Below, in pieces: positions 19,988 to 28,890 of a DNA stretch of 64,000 nt. The position numbers and the translations under genes are program-made. Within the stretch, counting starts at the first letter, position 1. Each line of letters starts with the position of its first letter. The DNA lies in the NCBI GenBank assembly GCA_018101195.1, contig JACDQH010000002.1, positions 220,891-284,890 on the forward strand. The letters are read 5' to 3'. The notes below the pieces were generated by a model. That model was not told the origin of the DNA and searched no databases. It saw only the letters and a list, made by a program, of their open reading frames with translations. Source of the stretch: Rickettsiaceae bacterium H1. GTDB lineage: Bacteria; Pseudomonadota; Alphaproteobacteria; Rickettsiales; Anaplasmataceae.

Positions 19988-20169
19988 GTTATTTTAATGT
20001 AACAATTTATTTTTTTATTATATCAAATAAATAATGTTTTCGTCAAAAAATATAGATAAAATTTTTAGTATTATAGAAATCAGCCGGTTAAAAAAACTCT
20101 ATTGTTATTATCGCTCTTGTGTGTTAGCTTAACTTGGTTATTAATTTGTAAAATAAATAATTACGTTCC

Positions 20170-20370
20170 ATGCCTAAATTAAAGACGAAGTCCGGGGTAA
20201 AAAAAAGGTTTAGATTAACTGGTACAGGAAAAGTTCGTTCTGCTCAATCCGGAAAAAGACATGGGATGCGCAAGCGTAGCGGTCGTAGTTTATCTACTCA
20301 AAAAGGAACTATTGTCCTTGATAGCAATCCGAACGCTAAGATAATCAAACGTTTTTTACCGAAAGGATAA
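20170..20370 (+). CDS. rpmI: 50S ribosomal protein L35
   Basis: The 66-residue basic protein starts [14 protein letters not shown] and carries [14 protein letters not shown] and the C-terminal [16 protein letters not shown], all typical of bacterial L35. rplT follows after six bases, forming the usual rpmI-rplT pair. infC, often the first gene of this operon, is missing here. Confidence 0.97.
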   Translation: MPKLKTKSGVKKRFRLTGTGKVRSAQSGKRHGMRKRSGRSLSTQKGTIVLDSNPNAKIIKRFLPKG

Positions 20371-20376
20371 TTAAAA

Positions 20377-20745
20377 ATGACAAGAGTAAAAAGAGGCGTA
20401 CAAAAAAGAAAACGTCATAAAGCATTGTTAAAACAAGCAAAAGGTTTTTACGGTCGTGCTAAAAATTGCTATAGAATTGCCAAACAAAGATTAGAAAAAT
20501 CTTGGCAATATGCTTATAGAGACCGAAAAACCAGAAAAAGAGACTTTCGTAGGCTATGGATTCAAAGAATCAATGCAGCTTCTCGTCAATTCGGTATTGT
20601 TTATTCTGTTTTTATCAAAGGGTTAAAACTTGCCGAAATAGATCTTGATCGTAAAGTGTTATCGGACATTGCAATTCGAGAACCGGAAATGTTCAAATTA
20701 ATAGTAGAAAAAGCAAAATTGGCATTGGAGAATGCAAAAAGTTGA
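20377..20745 (+). CDS. rplT: 50S ribosomal protein L20
   Basis: The 122-residue product is a primary 23S rRNA-binding protein with the family pattern: [24 protein letters not shown] start, [34 protein letters not shown] and the globular C-terminus. GAAAGGATAA before the ATG is the ribosome site and overlaps the rpmI stop. L20 represses its own operon in several bacteria by binding the leader; I could not recognise such a structure upstream of rpmI here. The 3' end overlaps pheS by 14 bases. Confidence 0.97.
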   Translation: MTRVKRGVQKRKRHKALLKQAKGFYGRAKNCYRIAKQRLEKSWQYAYRDRKTRKRDFRRLWIQRINAASRQFGIVYSVFIKGLKLAEIDLDRKVLSDIAIREPEMFKLIVEKAKLALENAKS

Positions 20746-21721
20746 AAAAATTTTAAATAATATAGAAAGCGTATCTTCAATAGCAGAACTCGAATCTTTA
20801 CGTGTTTTTTATCTTGGAAAAAAAGGAGTTATCACCGGTTATTTTACCGATTTGAAAAAATGTAATTCTTTGGAAAAAAAAAAAGAATTGGGAAAAGAGC
20901 TAAATAAATTGCGAGATAAAGTTATCACTGCAATTGAAGGGAAAAAAAAATCGTTAGCAAAAAAACAACAAGAAGAGAAATTAAAAGAAGAAACAATAGA
21001 TATAACTCTTCCCGTAAGACCAAATTCACAAGGAAAGAAACACCCGATCAGCCAAATTATAGAGGAAGTAGTGGGGATATTTTCATCTCTGGGATTTGAA
21101 AAGGTATCCGGAAACGAAATAGATGACGAATTTCATATTTTCGATGCATTAAATACTCCGTCTCATCATCCTGCTCGACAAATGCAAGATAGCTTCTATT
21201 TGACAAGCGGTTTAATGTTACGTCCCCATACTTCTTCCGTACAAATTCATACGATGCAAAAGGGAAATCCTCCATTTAAAATAATAGCACCGGGCAGGGT
21301 ATACAGGCGTGATTTAGATGCTACTCACACGCCAATGTTTCATCAAATAGAAGGCCTTTATATTGATAAAGATATCGGTATGTCGCACTTAAAATTTTGT
21401 ATAACTTACTTTATTGAAAAATTTTTTGGTAAAATCGAATCGCGGTTTCGACCCAGTTTTTTTCCTTTTACCGAGCCTTCGGCAGAAGTGGACATTAAAG
21501 ATAATAATGGAAATTGGGTAGAAATTTTAGGTTGTGGAATCGTACATAAAAACGTGTTAACAAGTGTCGAGTTAGATTGCGCGAAACATCAAGGTTTCGC
21601 TTTCGGCATCGGGATAGAAAGGCTTACTATGCTAAAGCATAATATCGCCGATTTAAGGTTATTATTTGAAAACAACATAAATTGGTTAAAAGCTTACGGA
21701 TCTTCTGTTTTTTCAGAATAA
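20732..21721 (+). CDS. pheS: Phenylalanyl-tRNA synthetase alpha subunit
   Basis: PheS is the catalytic subunit of the alpha2beta2 enzyme. The 329 residues have an N-terminal coiled coil (1-95), class II motif 2 ([20 protein letters not shown]), [16 protein letters not shown], and motif 3 ([14 protein letters not shown]). The ATG lies inside the 3' end of rplT with a 14-base overlap, indicating translational coupling. pheT does not follow; the next gene is proC on the other strand, so the beta subunit must be encoded elsewhere, as seen in some reduced genomes. Confidence 0.97.
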   Translation: MQKVEKILNNIESVSSIAELESLRVFYLGKKGVITGYFTDLKKCNSLEKKKELGKELNKLRDKVITAIEGKKKSLAKKQQEEKLKEETIDITLPVRPNSQGKKHPISQIIEEVVGIFSSLGFEKVSGNEIDDEFHIFDALNTPSHHPARQMQDSFYLTSGLMLRPHTSSVQIHTMQKGNPPFKIIAPGRVYRRDLDATHTPMFHQIEGLYIDKDIGMSHLKFCITYFIEKFFGKIESRFRPSFFPFTEPSAEVDIKDNNGNWVEILGCGIVHKNVLTSVELDCAKHQGFAFGIGIERLTMLKHNIADLRLLFENNINWLKAYGSSVFSE

Positions 21722-21756
21722 TTAATATCCGATACTATTAGCAGCAGTATCAGATT

Positions 21757-22611
21757 TCAAATCGAAATAGCTCTTCTATATGCGGCTGTAATCGGACTAA
21801 GGCCGTTCTCAATTGCTAAAAGCCCTGCTTCCGTAGTTCCTTTTTTACTCGCCACTGTCGTTATTACTTCATCCGGAGACATTAATTTTAATAATTCTAC
21901 CGTACCGACAACCGTCCTTAAAGCCATTTCTATCGCCATATTATTTTCCAAGCCGAGTAATACCGCATCACTTATCCAACCGTTCAATATATGATCGATT
22001 AACGGCATCTTTTCTTTTTTGCAAAATAATTTTACGATTTTTTCTTTTGCATCAATACCGGTGATTTTTGTCACTTCTTTAGCGTAAATGTCTGATATCT
22101 TCATCAAGAATGCGGGTAATCCCCCGGATAATGCGGCAGTAATTTCAATTTGATTTTCATTCTTTAACCAAAATACTTTTCCCATAGCGGAAAGTAAATT
22201 ATCAACAGATGCGGATTTTTTTCCGTCGCTTCCATAAGCACCAATAACTCCGTTGCCAACCAAACAAGAAATATTAGGCATCGTACGAATAATTAAATGT
22301 TGTTTGCCTATGAGATTTTTTAGATTTTCTATCGATTTTCCTACTATTACCGAGATAAAAATTGATTTTTCGATTTTTTTACAAGCAGGTAAAATTTCAT
22401 CTATTTGATAAGGTTTTATCGCACAAAGTATTATTTCGGGATTTTCTTGCAATTCGTCAATCGATAAAATTGTTTTTATTTTATATTTATCAGTAATTTT
22501 TTTTGCTCTTTCTTTATTTCCTGCTAAAGCAAGCACGTCTTTAATTCCGTTACTTAACCATCCCTTAAGGATAGCTCCGCCCATTTTTCCACAACCAATG
22601 ATCAATTTCAT
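21757..22611 (-). CDS. proC: Pyrroline-5-carboxylate reductase
   Basis: ProC makes proline from pyrroline-5-carboxylate with NAD(P)H. The 284-residue product begins with a Rossmann motif (IIGCGKMGGAILKGW), has AIKPYQ near 70 and RTMPNISCLVGNGV near 115, and the C-terminal helical signature SKKGTTEAGLLAIE near 255. The family usually reads SPGGTT at this point; here the loop is SKKGTT, a mild departure. proA and proB are not in the window, so it may work on P5C from host metabolites. It lies 50 bases downstream of the ssrA terminator. Confidence 0.93.
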   Translation of the reverse strand: MKLIIGCGKMGGAILKGWLSNGIKDVLALAGNKERAKKITDKYKIKTILSIDELQENPEIILCAIKPYQIDEILPACKKIEKSIFISVIVGKSIENLKNLIGKQHLIIRTMPNISCLVGNGVIGAYGSDGKKSASVDNLLSAMGKVFWLKNENQIEITAALSGGLPAFLMKISDIYAKEVTKITGIDAKEKIVKLFCKKEKMPLIDHILNGWISDAVLLGLENNMAIEMALRTVVGTVELLKLMSPDEVITTVASKKGTTEAGLLAIENGLSPITAAYRRAISI

Positions 22612-22661
22612 AATTTTTACCTTAAAATAATTATTATAATGAACTCATTTATCGATTACGG

Positions 22662-22692
22662 AAACAAAAGTGTGATGAAAAAATCATCACAC
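22662..22692 (-). terminator. Rho-independent terminator of ssrA
   Basis: On the minus strand GTGTGATGA (22692-22684) pairs perfectly with TCATCACAC (22678-22670) around a 5-base T loop, followed by TTTTGTTT. It ends the tmRNA transcript, 50 bases before the proC start codon. Confidence 0.85.
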
Positions 22693-22988
22693 CCGATAAA
22701 TTTCTGTTGACCGGCATTATCCGCCGCGTTAACTAATAATAACTAAGCAGCTTTAACTAATAAAGCCGGGTTGTTGTCATTAGCAACAGGTGCATTATTA
22801 TTGTTTGCACTTATTGTTTCGAACTTTTACGGTAGTATCTTACCGAGCAAACATTTATTCCTTTCAACAAATGTCGATACTGATTCGCCCCCATATTTTT
22901 CTCGGTGGAGGCGCCGAGTTCCGCCCTCGGGTCCATTTTGTTTATTATGAAAAACATTTATTGCCATAGTAATTACAAAAGTAATTAC
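22693..22988 (-). ncRNA. ssrA: Transfer-messenger RNA, circularly permuted two-piece alphaproteobacterial type
   Basis: tmRNA rescues stalled ribosomes by adding a degradation tag. On the minus strand the acceptor piece comes first, with a T arm CCGAG/CTCGG and an acceptor strand CGCCTCC-ACC (22913-22904). After a spacer of about 11 bases comes the 5' part, GGGGGCGAATCAGTATCGAC, from 22892. GGGGGCG pairs with CGCCTCC (one G-U), giving the 7-base acceptor stem of a permuted gene. The tag frame runs from the resume codon GCA (22808) to TAG (22743): 21 residues, beginning ANNNNAPVANDNN and ending ALLVKAA. CCA is not encoded after the discriminator. The outer ends are estimated; the RNA ends at the terminator at 22662-22692. 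Confidence 0.9.
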
Positions 22989-22994
22989 TTATTT

Positions 22995-23003
22995 ATTATA
23001 ACA
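22995..23003 (-). promoter_or_regulatory. Extended -10 promoter of ssrA
   Basis: The minus strand reads TGTTATAAT, a perfect TATAAT with the upstream TGn extension, placed to start transcription near 22988. The -35 region is poor. A perfect hairpin AGTAATTAC/GTAATTACT with a 4-base loop (22968-22989) falls at the predicted RNA 5' end. Confidence 0.6.
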
Positions 23004-23189
23004 TGTCTCGGATAAAAAAATCCAAATAAATTTGTTTTGAAACAAAAACAAGAAATCTTAACGAAATTAATAGTCAAATTATACAAAAGCAATCGTGAAT
23101 TCTCTTCATATAAAACTAAAATGTTTTTAACAAAGTAATAGAATTTTTTACGTATCATTGACAATAACATTGCTCAGATACTTTCGTTA

Positions 23190-23486
23190 ATGCATATATC
23201 AATATTTATTCTTAGCTTTGTGCTTTCTAGCGTTATTACTTTTTATGTATTCACAAAATTTTTATTACTAAAAATATCAAAGCAAAAACAAGAAACATTA
23301 GAAAAATTTTATGAGAAGTTAAAACAAAACTTGATAAAAATAAATTCATTTATAACGATTTATTGAATAATGAATACAGATTTTCTTTCTAAAGGAAAAT
23401 GTCAATAATTACGACAAAAACATTGCTGTAGTGCAATCATATAGTCTTTTCGACAGTGTTATTTCAATCTCGAGCAAGTAAATAAA
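23190..23486 (+). pseudogene. Degenerate small membrane-protein gene
   Basis: An ATG at 23190 opens a 58-codon frame with an N-terminal transmembrane helix (HISIFILSFVLSSVITFYVF) and a Lys/Gln-rich helical segment, ending at 23366. Coding-like sequence continues in other frames (DKNKFIYNDLLNNEYRFSF, then NNYDKNIAVVQSYSLFDSV to about 23480) interrupted by stops. I read it as a decayed gene with two or more frameshifts. Function unknown. Confidence 0.4.
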
Positions 23487-23566
23487 AGCGGTTTTTATTC
23501 GTGAGCGATACCTGGCAGCATAACTTCGACAATCACATTTTTTTTCCACATTAATGACGATTAATT

Positions 23567-23800
23567 ATGTTTTCCTCAAAAAATCTCAGATCTTTATCAA
23601 AAAAAACGGTAGACAAAGCAACGGAACCGATAATTAACAGTGAAGAGCAAAAAATTTCAACGAAATTAGGCAAAATATTGAAGCACGTATCATTCACGGT
23701 CTTTCCGTATGTCAATCTCAATCGGCATAAAAAAGCGAAAAAGAAAAGAGAAAGAGATTTCTCTTTTTCAATCAACAAGCTTGATTCATTTTATACTTGA
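23567..23800 (+). CDS. Doubtful small open frame (77 codons)
   Basis: This frame encodes a very basic 77-residue product (KKAKKKRERD near 55-64) without recognisable domain or membrane segment, and no clear Shine-Dalgarno. It sits within a 2.2 kb stretch of decayed sequence, so it is more likely a surviving fragment of a dead gene than a working one. Confidence 0.2.
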   Translation: MFSSKNLRSLSKKTVDKATEPIINSEEQKISTKLGKILKHVSFTVFPYVNLNRHKKAKKKRERDFSFSINKLDSFYT

Positions 23801-23814
23801 CTTTTAGACTTAAC

Positions 23815-24065
23815 TTTCAATTAAATCACACAAATGCTTCGGCTCAAAATTCTTGGCTAACTTATATGCATCGAAAATTAATAAGATTAATCCCAAAATT
23901 TATTCTTCCTATAAGAGGTAGGTTTCTCTCATATCGCTTATAATAATAAATCCTTTTTTATTCCGAATGTTACTGCGGAAGCAATTCTTGCAGAAATTAC
24001 TGCGGCAACGAAAAATCTTGCAGTTTTTCTTTTGTATTGTGTAAGAGATTTTTGTATCTGTTGTG
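23815..24065 (-). pseudogene. Membrane-protein remnant, copy upstream of alaS
   Basis: Minus-strand fragments read TARFFVAAVISARIASAVTF and then, in another frame, LGLILLIFDAYKLAKNFEP and HLCDLIES before a stop. Over about 100 bases (23945-24050) it matches the remnant at 27774-28080 on the same strand, downstream of alaS. So two decayed copies of one membrane-protein sequence flank alaS. Confidence 0.45.
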
Positions 24066-24138
24066 TTGTATTGTATTATTTTTAAGGCTCGATTGTTAAT
24101 AGCATATACGTTTTATTGAAGACGGTTATCCCCTACAC

Positions 24139-25150
24139 AAGCTATAACCCTAAGTAATATCTTTCATCATCTTCCGAAACCGGATCTTGCCGGTCCAGAA
24201 TTGAATTATTATTCTCTTCAGTATTATCGTGAGCATCAAAAAATTGCTTATCTTCTTTATTTTTATTGTCGGCTGCTGCAATCGCTTCTGTGTAACCACA
24301 ATCTAGCTTTAGCTTTCTTCTTATTAAATGCGATATGTAACAACCCACGTATATCGATTTTTGCAGTTTACTTAACTCTTCGAAAATTATTTTTCCTTCT
24401 GTTAATATGTTTTTTAATCTTTCATAAGATGGTGTCTATGGTAATATTGAGCCTGCTAATTTTTTTTAGCACTTACGTCACTTAGTTTAAGATCTCTTTC
24501 AGTAAAAAGCTCTTTTCTTGCGTTATCAGATAATTTTTCCAGTTTTTTTCCAAATTAAGCGAGCATCCAATTGATAATTATCTGATTCGAAAACATCTAG
24601 GGATTCAGTAATATTTTTTTCTTCCGCTTTTAATAGCTCAGTTAAATTTTGTTCAAATTTATTTTTTTGATTGTAATTGATTATAAAAATTGGCCTGCAT
24701 ATCACTAAAAATGATAAAGGTTTTATCAACGACATTTTTATGCTCGTCTCTTTCCATTGTTTTTATTAATTTTTCAGTGCTATCATGATTAATATTGCTT
24801 TTCTTTTAATTTTTGCAAAAGCCGCTCTAATTTTTTCAAAAAATCTTTTTTTCATTGGATTTATATTTTTTCAATCTTGCCATTAATACTTTTCTAGCTC
24901 TTTTTTATTTTTCCTTCTTTTAGATTGTGTCGAGATAAAACGTAAGCTTTTTGTAAATCGACAATTTTATCCAGCTCATAAGCAAATATCATTTACATTG
25001 TTCTTTCTAACGTTTCGTCCTTTAGTAACGGAAGAGGGTTTTTTTTCTAAATATTTTTCATGTTTTTTATCGTTATCGCCCGAAAGAATTTTCACTTTTT
25101 TATCAAGTAATTAATTGTTTGAGTTGTTTATAATTACATCACAATTCTTG
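24139..25150 (-). pseudogene. Degenerate 1-kb gene related to the 9.6-kb remnant
   Basis: Read on the minus strand, fragments follow each other in shifting frames: KDETLER near 25020, ELDKIVDLQKAYVLSRHNLKE (about 24980-24915), KKIFEKIRAAFAKIKRKAIL, a 69-codon open piece with FEQNLTELLKAEEKN (24735-24526), ELFTERDLKLSDVS, and a 68-codon open end (24348-24142) with acidic, Asn-rich sequence. At least four frameshifts or stops break it. Two blocks match 9687-9760 and 10290-10375. The gene coded a mostly helical protein; no family is recognised. Confidence 0.5.
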
Positions 25151-25209
25151 AAAACATAATTAACTTTTTCGCTATTGCTGCCGATCAGGCCTGGTGATAA
25201 AATCCACTA

Positions 25210-27789
25210 ATGATCGAACTTAATCAAATAAGAAATTTATTTACAGATTTTTTCGCGAAGCACAATCATAATCCTATCCCTTCTTCGCCTTTAATTCCAG
25301 AAAACAACCCGACTTTACTTTTTACCAATGCCGGTATGGTACAATTTAAGGATTATTTCGTCGGTAATAAAAAACCGGAATTTACTTCGGCGGTATCGAT
25401 ACAAAAGTGTTTGCGTGCCGGAGGTAAACATAACGATTTGGCAAACGTAGGTTACACCAACCGCCACCATACTTTTTTCGAGATGGCGGGTAATTTCAGT
25501 TTTGGTGGTTATGGTAAGGAACAAGCGATTATTTTGGCCTGGAAATTTATTAGCCAAGAGCTCTCTTTACTTAAGGAAAAGCTTTATGTCACGGTTTATC
25601 GCGACGATAACGAAACGGCAGATTTGTGGCGCAAAATTTTACCTGCAAATAAAATTATTTCGATTAGTACCGCAGATAATTTTTGGAGCATGGGCGAAGT
25701 GGGTCCTTGCGGTCCTTGTACCGAAATCTTTTACGATAATGGAAGTGACATTCCCGGGGATTTACCCGGCTCGAAAAATGAAAACGGCGATAGATTCGTC
25801 GAAATTTGGAATTTGGTTTTCATGGAATATAATCGGGATAAAAACGGTAATAAAGAATTGTTACCCGAAATAGGGGTCGATACCGGTATGGGATTGGAAA
25901 GGATATCGGCGGTAATGCAGGGAGTAATCGATAATTACGATACCGATTTGTTTAAAGAATTGATTAAGCATTCTAAAATGTTATTGGGCAATAACGATAA
26001 CAAAACCGCACATAAAATAATTACCGATCATTTGCGTGCATCTTCGTTTTTAATTGCAGACGGAGTAAATCCGGGAAATCAGGGCAGGGGATACGTCTTG
26101 CGGCGGATTATCAGACGAGCTATGAGCTTCGCTTATCGATTGCGGTACAAAAAACCTATCTTATGCCGACTGTTTCCCGTTTTAGCAGATTTAATGGGAA
26201 AAGCTTATCCAGAGCTTAATTTTGCCGCCGAAAGCATTTGCCGTATTTTACAAACCGAAGAAGAAAATTTTCTTAATACTTTGTCCGGAGGTTTCGCAAT
26301 TTTTAATAAAGTGACGGAAAAAGTAAAATCAGGCACTTTATTTCCGGGAGAAGAAGCATTTAAACTTTACGATACTTATGGTTTTCCTTTAGATATTACC
26401 ACCGATTTATTATGGGAAAAAAACATCAATGTCGATGAAATCGGTTTTACAGAAGCTATGAATAAGCAAAAAAAGCAAGCAAAAGATGCTTGGGTTGGTT
26501 CCGGTGAAAAATGTATAGAGGAAATTCAGTTTAAAATTGCGGAAAAATATGGAAAAACAAGATTTATCGAAAAAAACGATATAGAGTGTAAAATTTTAGC
26601 GATATTAGTCGGCAATGAAATTCTTTCTACCGTGGACGAATATAAAAATATTGCCGTAGGAGATAAAATAACCGTAATTCTCGATAAAACTCCTTTTTAT
26701 GCCGAATCGGGAGGTCAGTTAGGTGATATTGGTATTTTAACCATAGGCAATGTGGCTCTCGAAGTAATAGATACCAAAAAAATTTTAAACTCTGTGCACG
26801 GCCATGTTTGTATACTTGAATCCGGTATAATAAATGGTACTTCATGCTTGGCATCGTTTGATAAAAAAAAGAGAAACAGCCTTAGAGCCGCACATTCTGC
26901 TACCCATTTATTACATTTCGCTCTGCGCAAAATTTTGGGAAAGCATGTTACGCAAAAAGGCTCCTTGGTAGCAGAAGATCGTCTACGTTTTGATTTCAAC
27001 CACAGTAAAGCGTTAACTATTGACGAATTACGAACAACGGAAGAAGAAACAAATGCTTTGATCCGGGCTAATAATCAAGTCGAAACCGAAGTTATGCCTA
27101 AAGAACAAGCTAGAAAAAAAGGTGCAACGGCTTTATTCAGTGAAAAATATGATGACCTGGTTAGAGTGATAACCATGGGCGATTCGATTGAATTTTGCGG
27201 AGGAAGTCATGTGAAATCGACTGGTGAAATCGGTATCTTCGTGATTACTAAAGAAAGTTCGATTGGTTCGGGATTAAGGCGTATAGAAGGATTAACAAGA
27301 GATAAGGCTTTAGCATTTTTTCGGGAAAAAGAACAACAATATCTCGACGAGATTAATAATTATAAAAAACAAATAAAAGAAGAAGTCAAAAAAGCGAAAG
27401 CTAACGAAAATAAACTGTATGCTCAAATTATTAAAAATATCGAATCTCAAACGGAAGAAGTGAACGGAATAAAATTAATAACAAAAATTATTAACGATAT
27501 TCCTACCAATGCCGTGAAGAAAATAGTAATAAAAAATATAAAAAATAATAAAAATTCCATTATACTTTTTCTTACTGGTTATGAAAAAAAATCGATATTA
27601 TTTATTGCGGTAACCAAAGATTTAACGACTAAAGCAGATGCAAACGAATTAATTAGGGTTGCAGCGGTAGCAATGAAAATAAAAGGCGGAGGCGGAAAAC
27701 AAGATCTGGCACAATGCAGTGCCAACACTAATTTTTTTGCCAAAGCAACGATAGAGATTAAAAAATATCTAAGTACGAAAATTAATTAA
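25210..27789 (+). CDS. alaS: Alanyl-tRNA synthetase
   Basis: AlaS charges tRNA-Ala and edits mischarged Ser/Gly. The 859 residues (close to the usual 870) contain the class II catalytic domain (FTNAGMVQFKDYF, NRHHTFFEMAGNFSFG, DTGMGLERI), the tRNA-recognition helices, and the editing domain with the zinc/editing motif HSATHLL (HxxxH) and CGGSHV (CxxxH). The C-Ala domain follows with a coiled coil (about 700-740) and a DHHA1-like end (GGGGKQDLAQ). The ATG lies ten bases after a stop in the degenerate region and has no strong ribosome site. The gene is flanked on both sides by related decayed fragments. Confidence 0.98.
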   Translation: MIELNQIRNLFTDFFAKHNHNPIPSSPLIPENNPTLLFTNAGMVQFKDYFVGNKKPEFTSAVSIQKCLRAGGKHNDLANVGYTNRHHTFFEMAGNFSFGGYGKEQAIILAWKFISQELSLLKEKLYVTVYRDDNETADLWRKILPANKIISISTADNFWSMGEVGPCGPCTEIFYDNGSDIPGDLPGSKNENGDRFVEIWNLVFMEYNRDKNGNKELLPEIGVDTGMGLERISAVMQGVIDNYDTDLFKELIKHSKMLLGNNDNKTAHKIITDHLRASSFLIADGVNPGNQGRGYVLRRIIRRAMSFAYRLRYKKPILCRLFPVLADLMGKAYPELNFAAESICRILQTEEENFLNTLSGGFAIFNKVTEKVKSGTLFPGEEAFKLYDTYGFPLDITTDLLWEKNINVDEIGFTEAMNKQKKQAKDAWVGSGEKCIEEIQFKIAEKYGKTRFIEKNDIECKILAILVGNEILSTVDEYKNIAVGDKITVILDKTPFYAESGGQLGDIGILTIGNVALEVIDTKKILNSVHGHVCILESGIINGTSCLASFDKKKRNSLRAAHSATHLLHFALRKILGKHVTQKGSLVAEDRLRFDFNHSKALTIDELRTTEEETNALIRANNQVETEVMPKEQARKKGATALFSEKYDDLVRVITMGDSIEFCGGSHVKSTGEIGIFVITKESSIGSGLRRIEGLTRDKALAFFREKEQQYLDEINNYKKQIKEEVKKAKANENKLYAQIIKNIESQTEEVNGIKLITKIINDIPTNAVKKIVIKNIKNNKNSIILFLTGYEKKSILFIAVTKDLTTKADANELIRVAAVAMKIKGGGGKQDLAQCSANTNFFAKATIEIKKYLSTKIN

Positions 27790-28080
27790 TGTTGATAATT
27801 TTTTTTTTGTGGCTAACTCCGAAATAGAATTACTTTGTGTTGGATTGTTGGGGGTGTTTTCAGTAATTTTATGATAAAATTTTTTTAAATACGCAGCTAA
27901 CTTGTATACGCTAACAATTAATAAAGTAGTCAATTCTAATGCCAATACATCACCTCTAATTTCTTAGCAATAAATCTTTTTTTATTCTGAATATTGTTAC
28001 AGAAGCAATTCGTGTCGAAATTACTGCAGCGCAGCAGCGAAAAATACTGTAATTTTTCTTTTGTATGCTTTTGTAAAAAC
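27774..28080 (-). pseudogene. Membrane-protein remnant, copy downstream of alaS
   Basis: The minus strand shows TVFFAAAL, a stop, then TRIASVTI-like sequence in another frame. A 55-codon open end follows, reading LALELTTLLIVSVYKLAAYL and then a polar tail to a stop inside the alaS 3' end. It matches the remnant at 23815-24065. This covers the whole 306-base gap between alaS and the next gene; I see nothing else in it. Confidence 0.45.
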
Positions 28081-28095
28081 TGTTAATGTTTGAAA

Positions 28096-28866
28096 CTAAT
28101 GATTTTGTACTTGTTGTGCTTGAACACTGTTATCTATACTACTAAGTTTATCGACATATTTTGCCGGCGGAACATTATTCCAAATCATACCTTGTACCGA
28201 GTAATAAAAAATAAAATCGATTAAAGATAATGCCACGAAACTGGTAATCGATAATGTCGCAATAATAGTATTATGCCACTCTTGTTGGGGAAAATTATTT
28301 TTTACGATGTCAACTATTCCCCTAACTGCAAGATAATAAATTCCTGAATAAGCGGTAACCGATAAAGCATGTATCGACCAACAAGCTGCACGTTTTCTTA
28401 ATATCTCCGTCTGCATTTGATATTCCCATCGCTCTTTTATCCATATTCCCCAACTACTATTTTTAGTAAACTCGTTATGCTCTAACTCTACGTAAGTTTT
28501 TTTTCCCGATTCTGTTTCGGATCGATGATATAAATAATAATAACTATATATAACCAAACCGACCGATGGAGCAATAATAGAACTGAATAGTACGTATAAC
28601 AAAACTTTTGCTCGTAATTGATTTTGAAACTGTTGACTGAATATATCTATTCCTTGTTTGGTAAAATAAAAAATAACGGCCCAAAGCGCAGTATAAATAA
28701 GAGTAACGATAAAAAGTAGCTTATTATGCTTTCTTATCCTTTCTTTTAGCTCTTGTAATTCGATACCACGCTTTCTTAGCTTTTCTTTTAGCTCTTGTAA
28801 TTCGATATCAAGCTTTCTTAGCCTTTCTTTTAGCTCTTGTAATTCGGTACTATCAGCATTATCCAT
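28096..28866 (-). CDS. Coiled-coil membrane protein of unknown function
   Basis: The protein (256 residues from the ATG at 28866; 262 from 28884) begins with three near-identical 14-residue units containing ELQELKERLRKLDI, which form a charged coiled coil. Then come about four transmembrane helices (residues about 47-67, 85-105, 164-184, 200-225 in the longer form). No family is recognised. An extended -10 sequence TGGTATAAT overlaps the codons between the two candidate starts, favouring the inner ATG with almost no leader. It lies 6-24 bases from the proS stop on the same strand. Confidence 0.6.
   Translation of the reverse strand: MDNADSTELQELKERLRKLDIELQELKEKLRKRGIELQELKERIRKHNKLLFIVTLIYTALWAVIFYFTKQGIDIFSQQFQNQLRAKVLLYVLFSSIIAPSVGLVIYSYYYLYHRSETESGKKTYVELEHNEFTKNSSWGIWIKERWEYQMQTEILRKRAACWSIHALSVTAYSGIYYLAVRGIVDIVKNNFPQQEWHNTIIATLSITSFVALSLIDFIFYYSVQGMIWNNVPPAKYVDKLSSIDNSVQAQQVQNH
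28728..28850 (-). repeat. 42-bp tandem repeat coding for a coiled coil
   Basis: Units begin at 28741, 28783 and 28825 (period 42 bases, the last partial), each holding CTTTTAGCTCTTGTAATTCG with very few changes. A partial unit precedes the first. In-frame 14-residue period means copy number can vary without breaking the gene. Confidence 0.9.
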
Positions 28867-28890
28867 AACCGGATTATACCACATAAATAT

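Noticed and set aside
22968..22989. 9-bp inverted repeat as a terminator for an upstream gene
   Set aside because: It lies at the predicted 5' end of ssrA with no T run, so it is better read as a leader hairpin.
28728..28850. 42-bp repeats as a CRISPR-like array
   Set aside because: Units are contiguous without spacers and in frame within a protein-coding gene.
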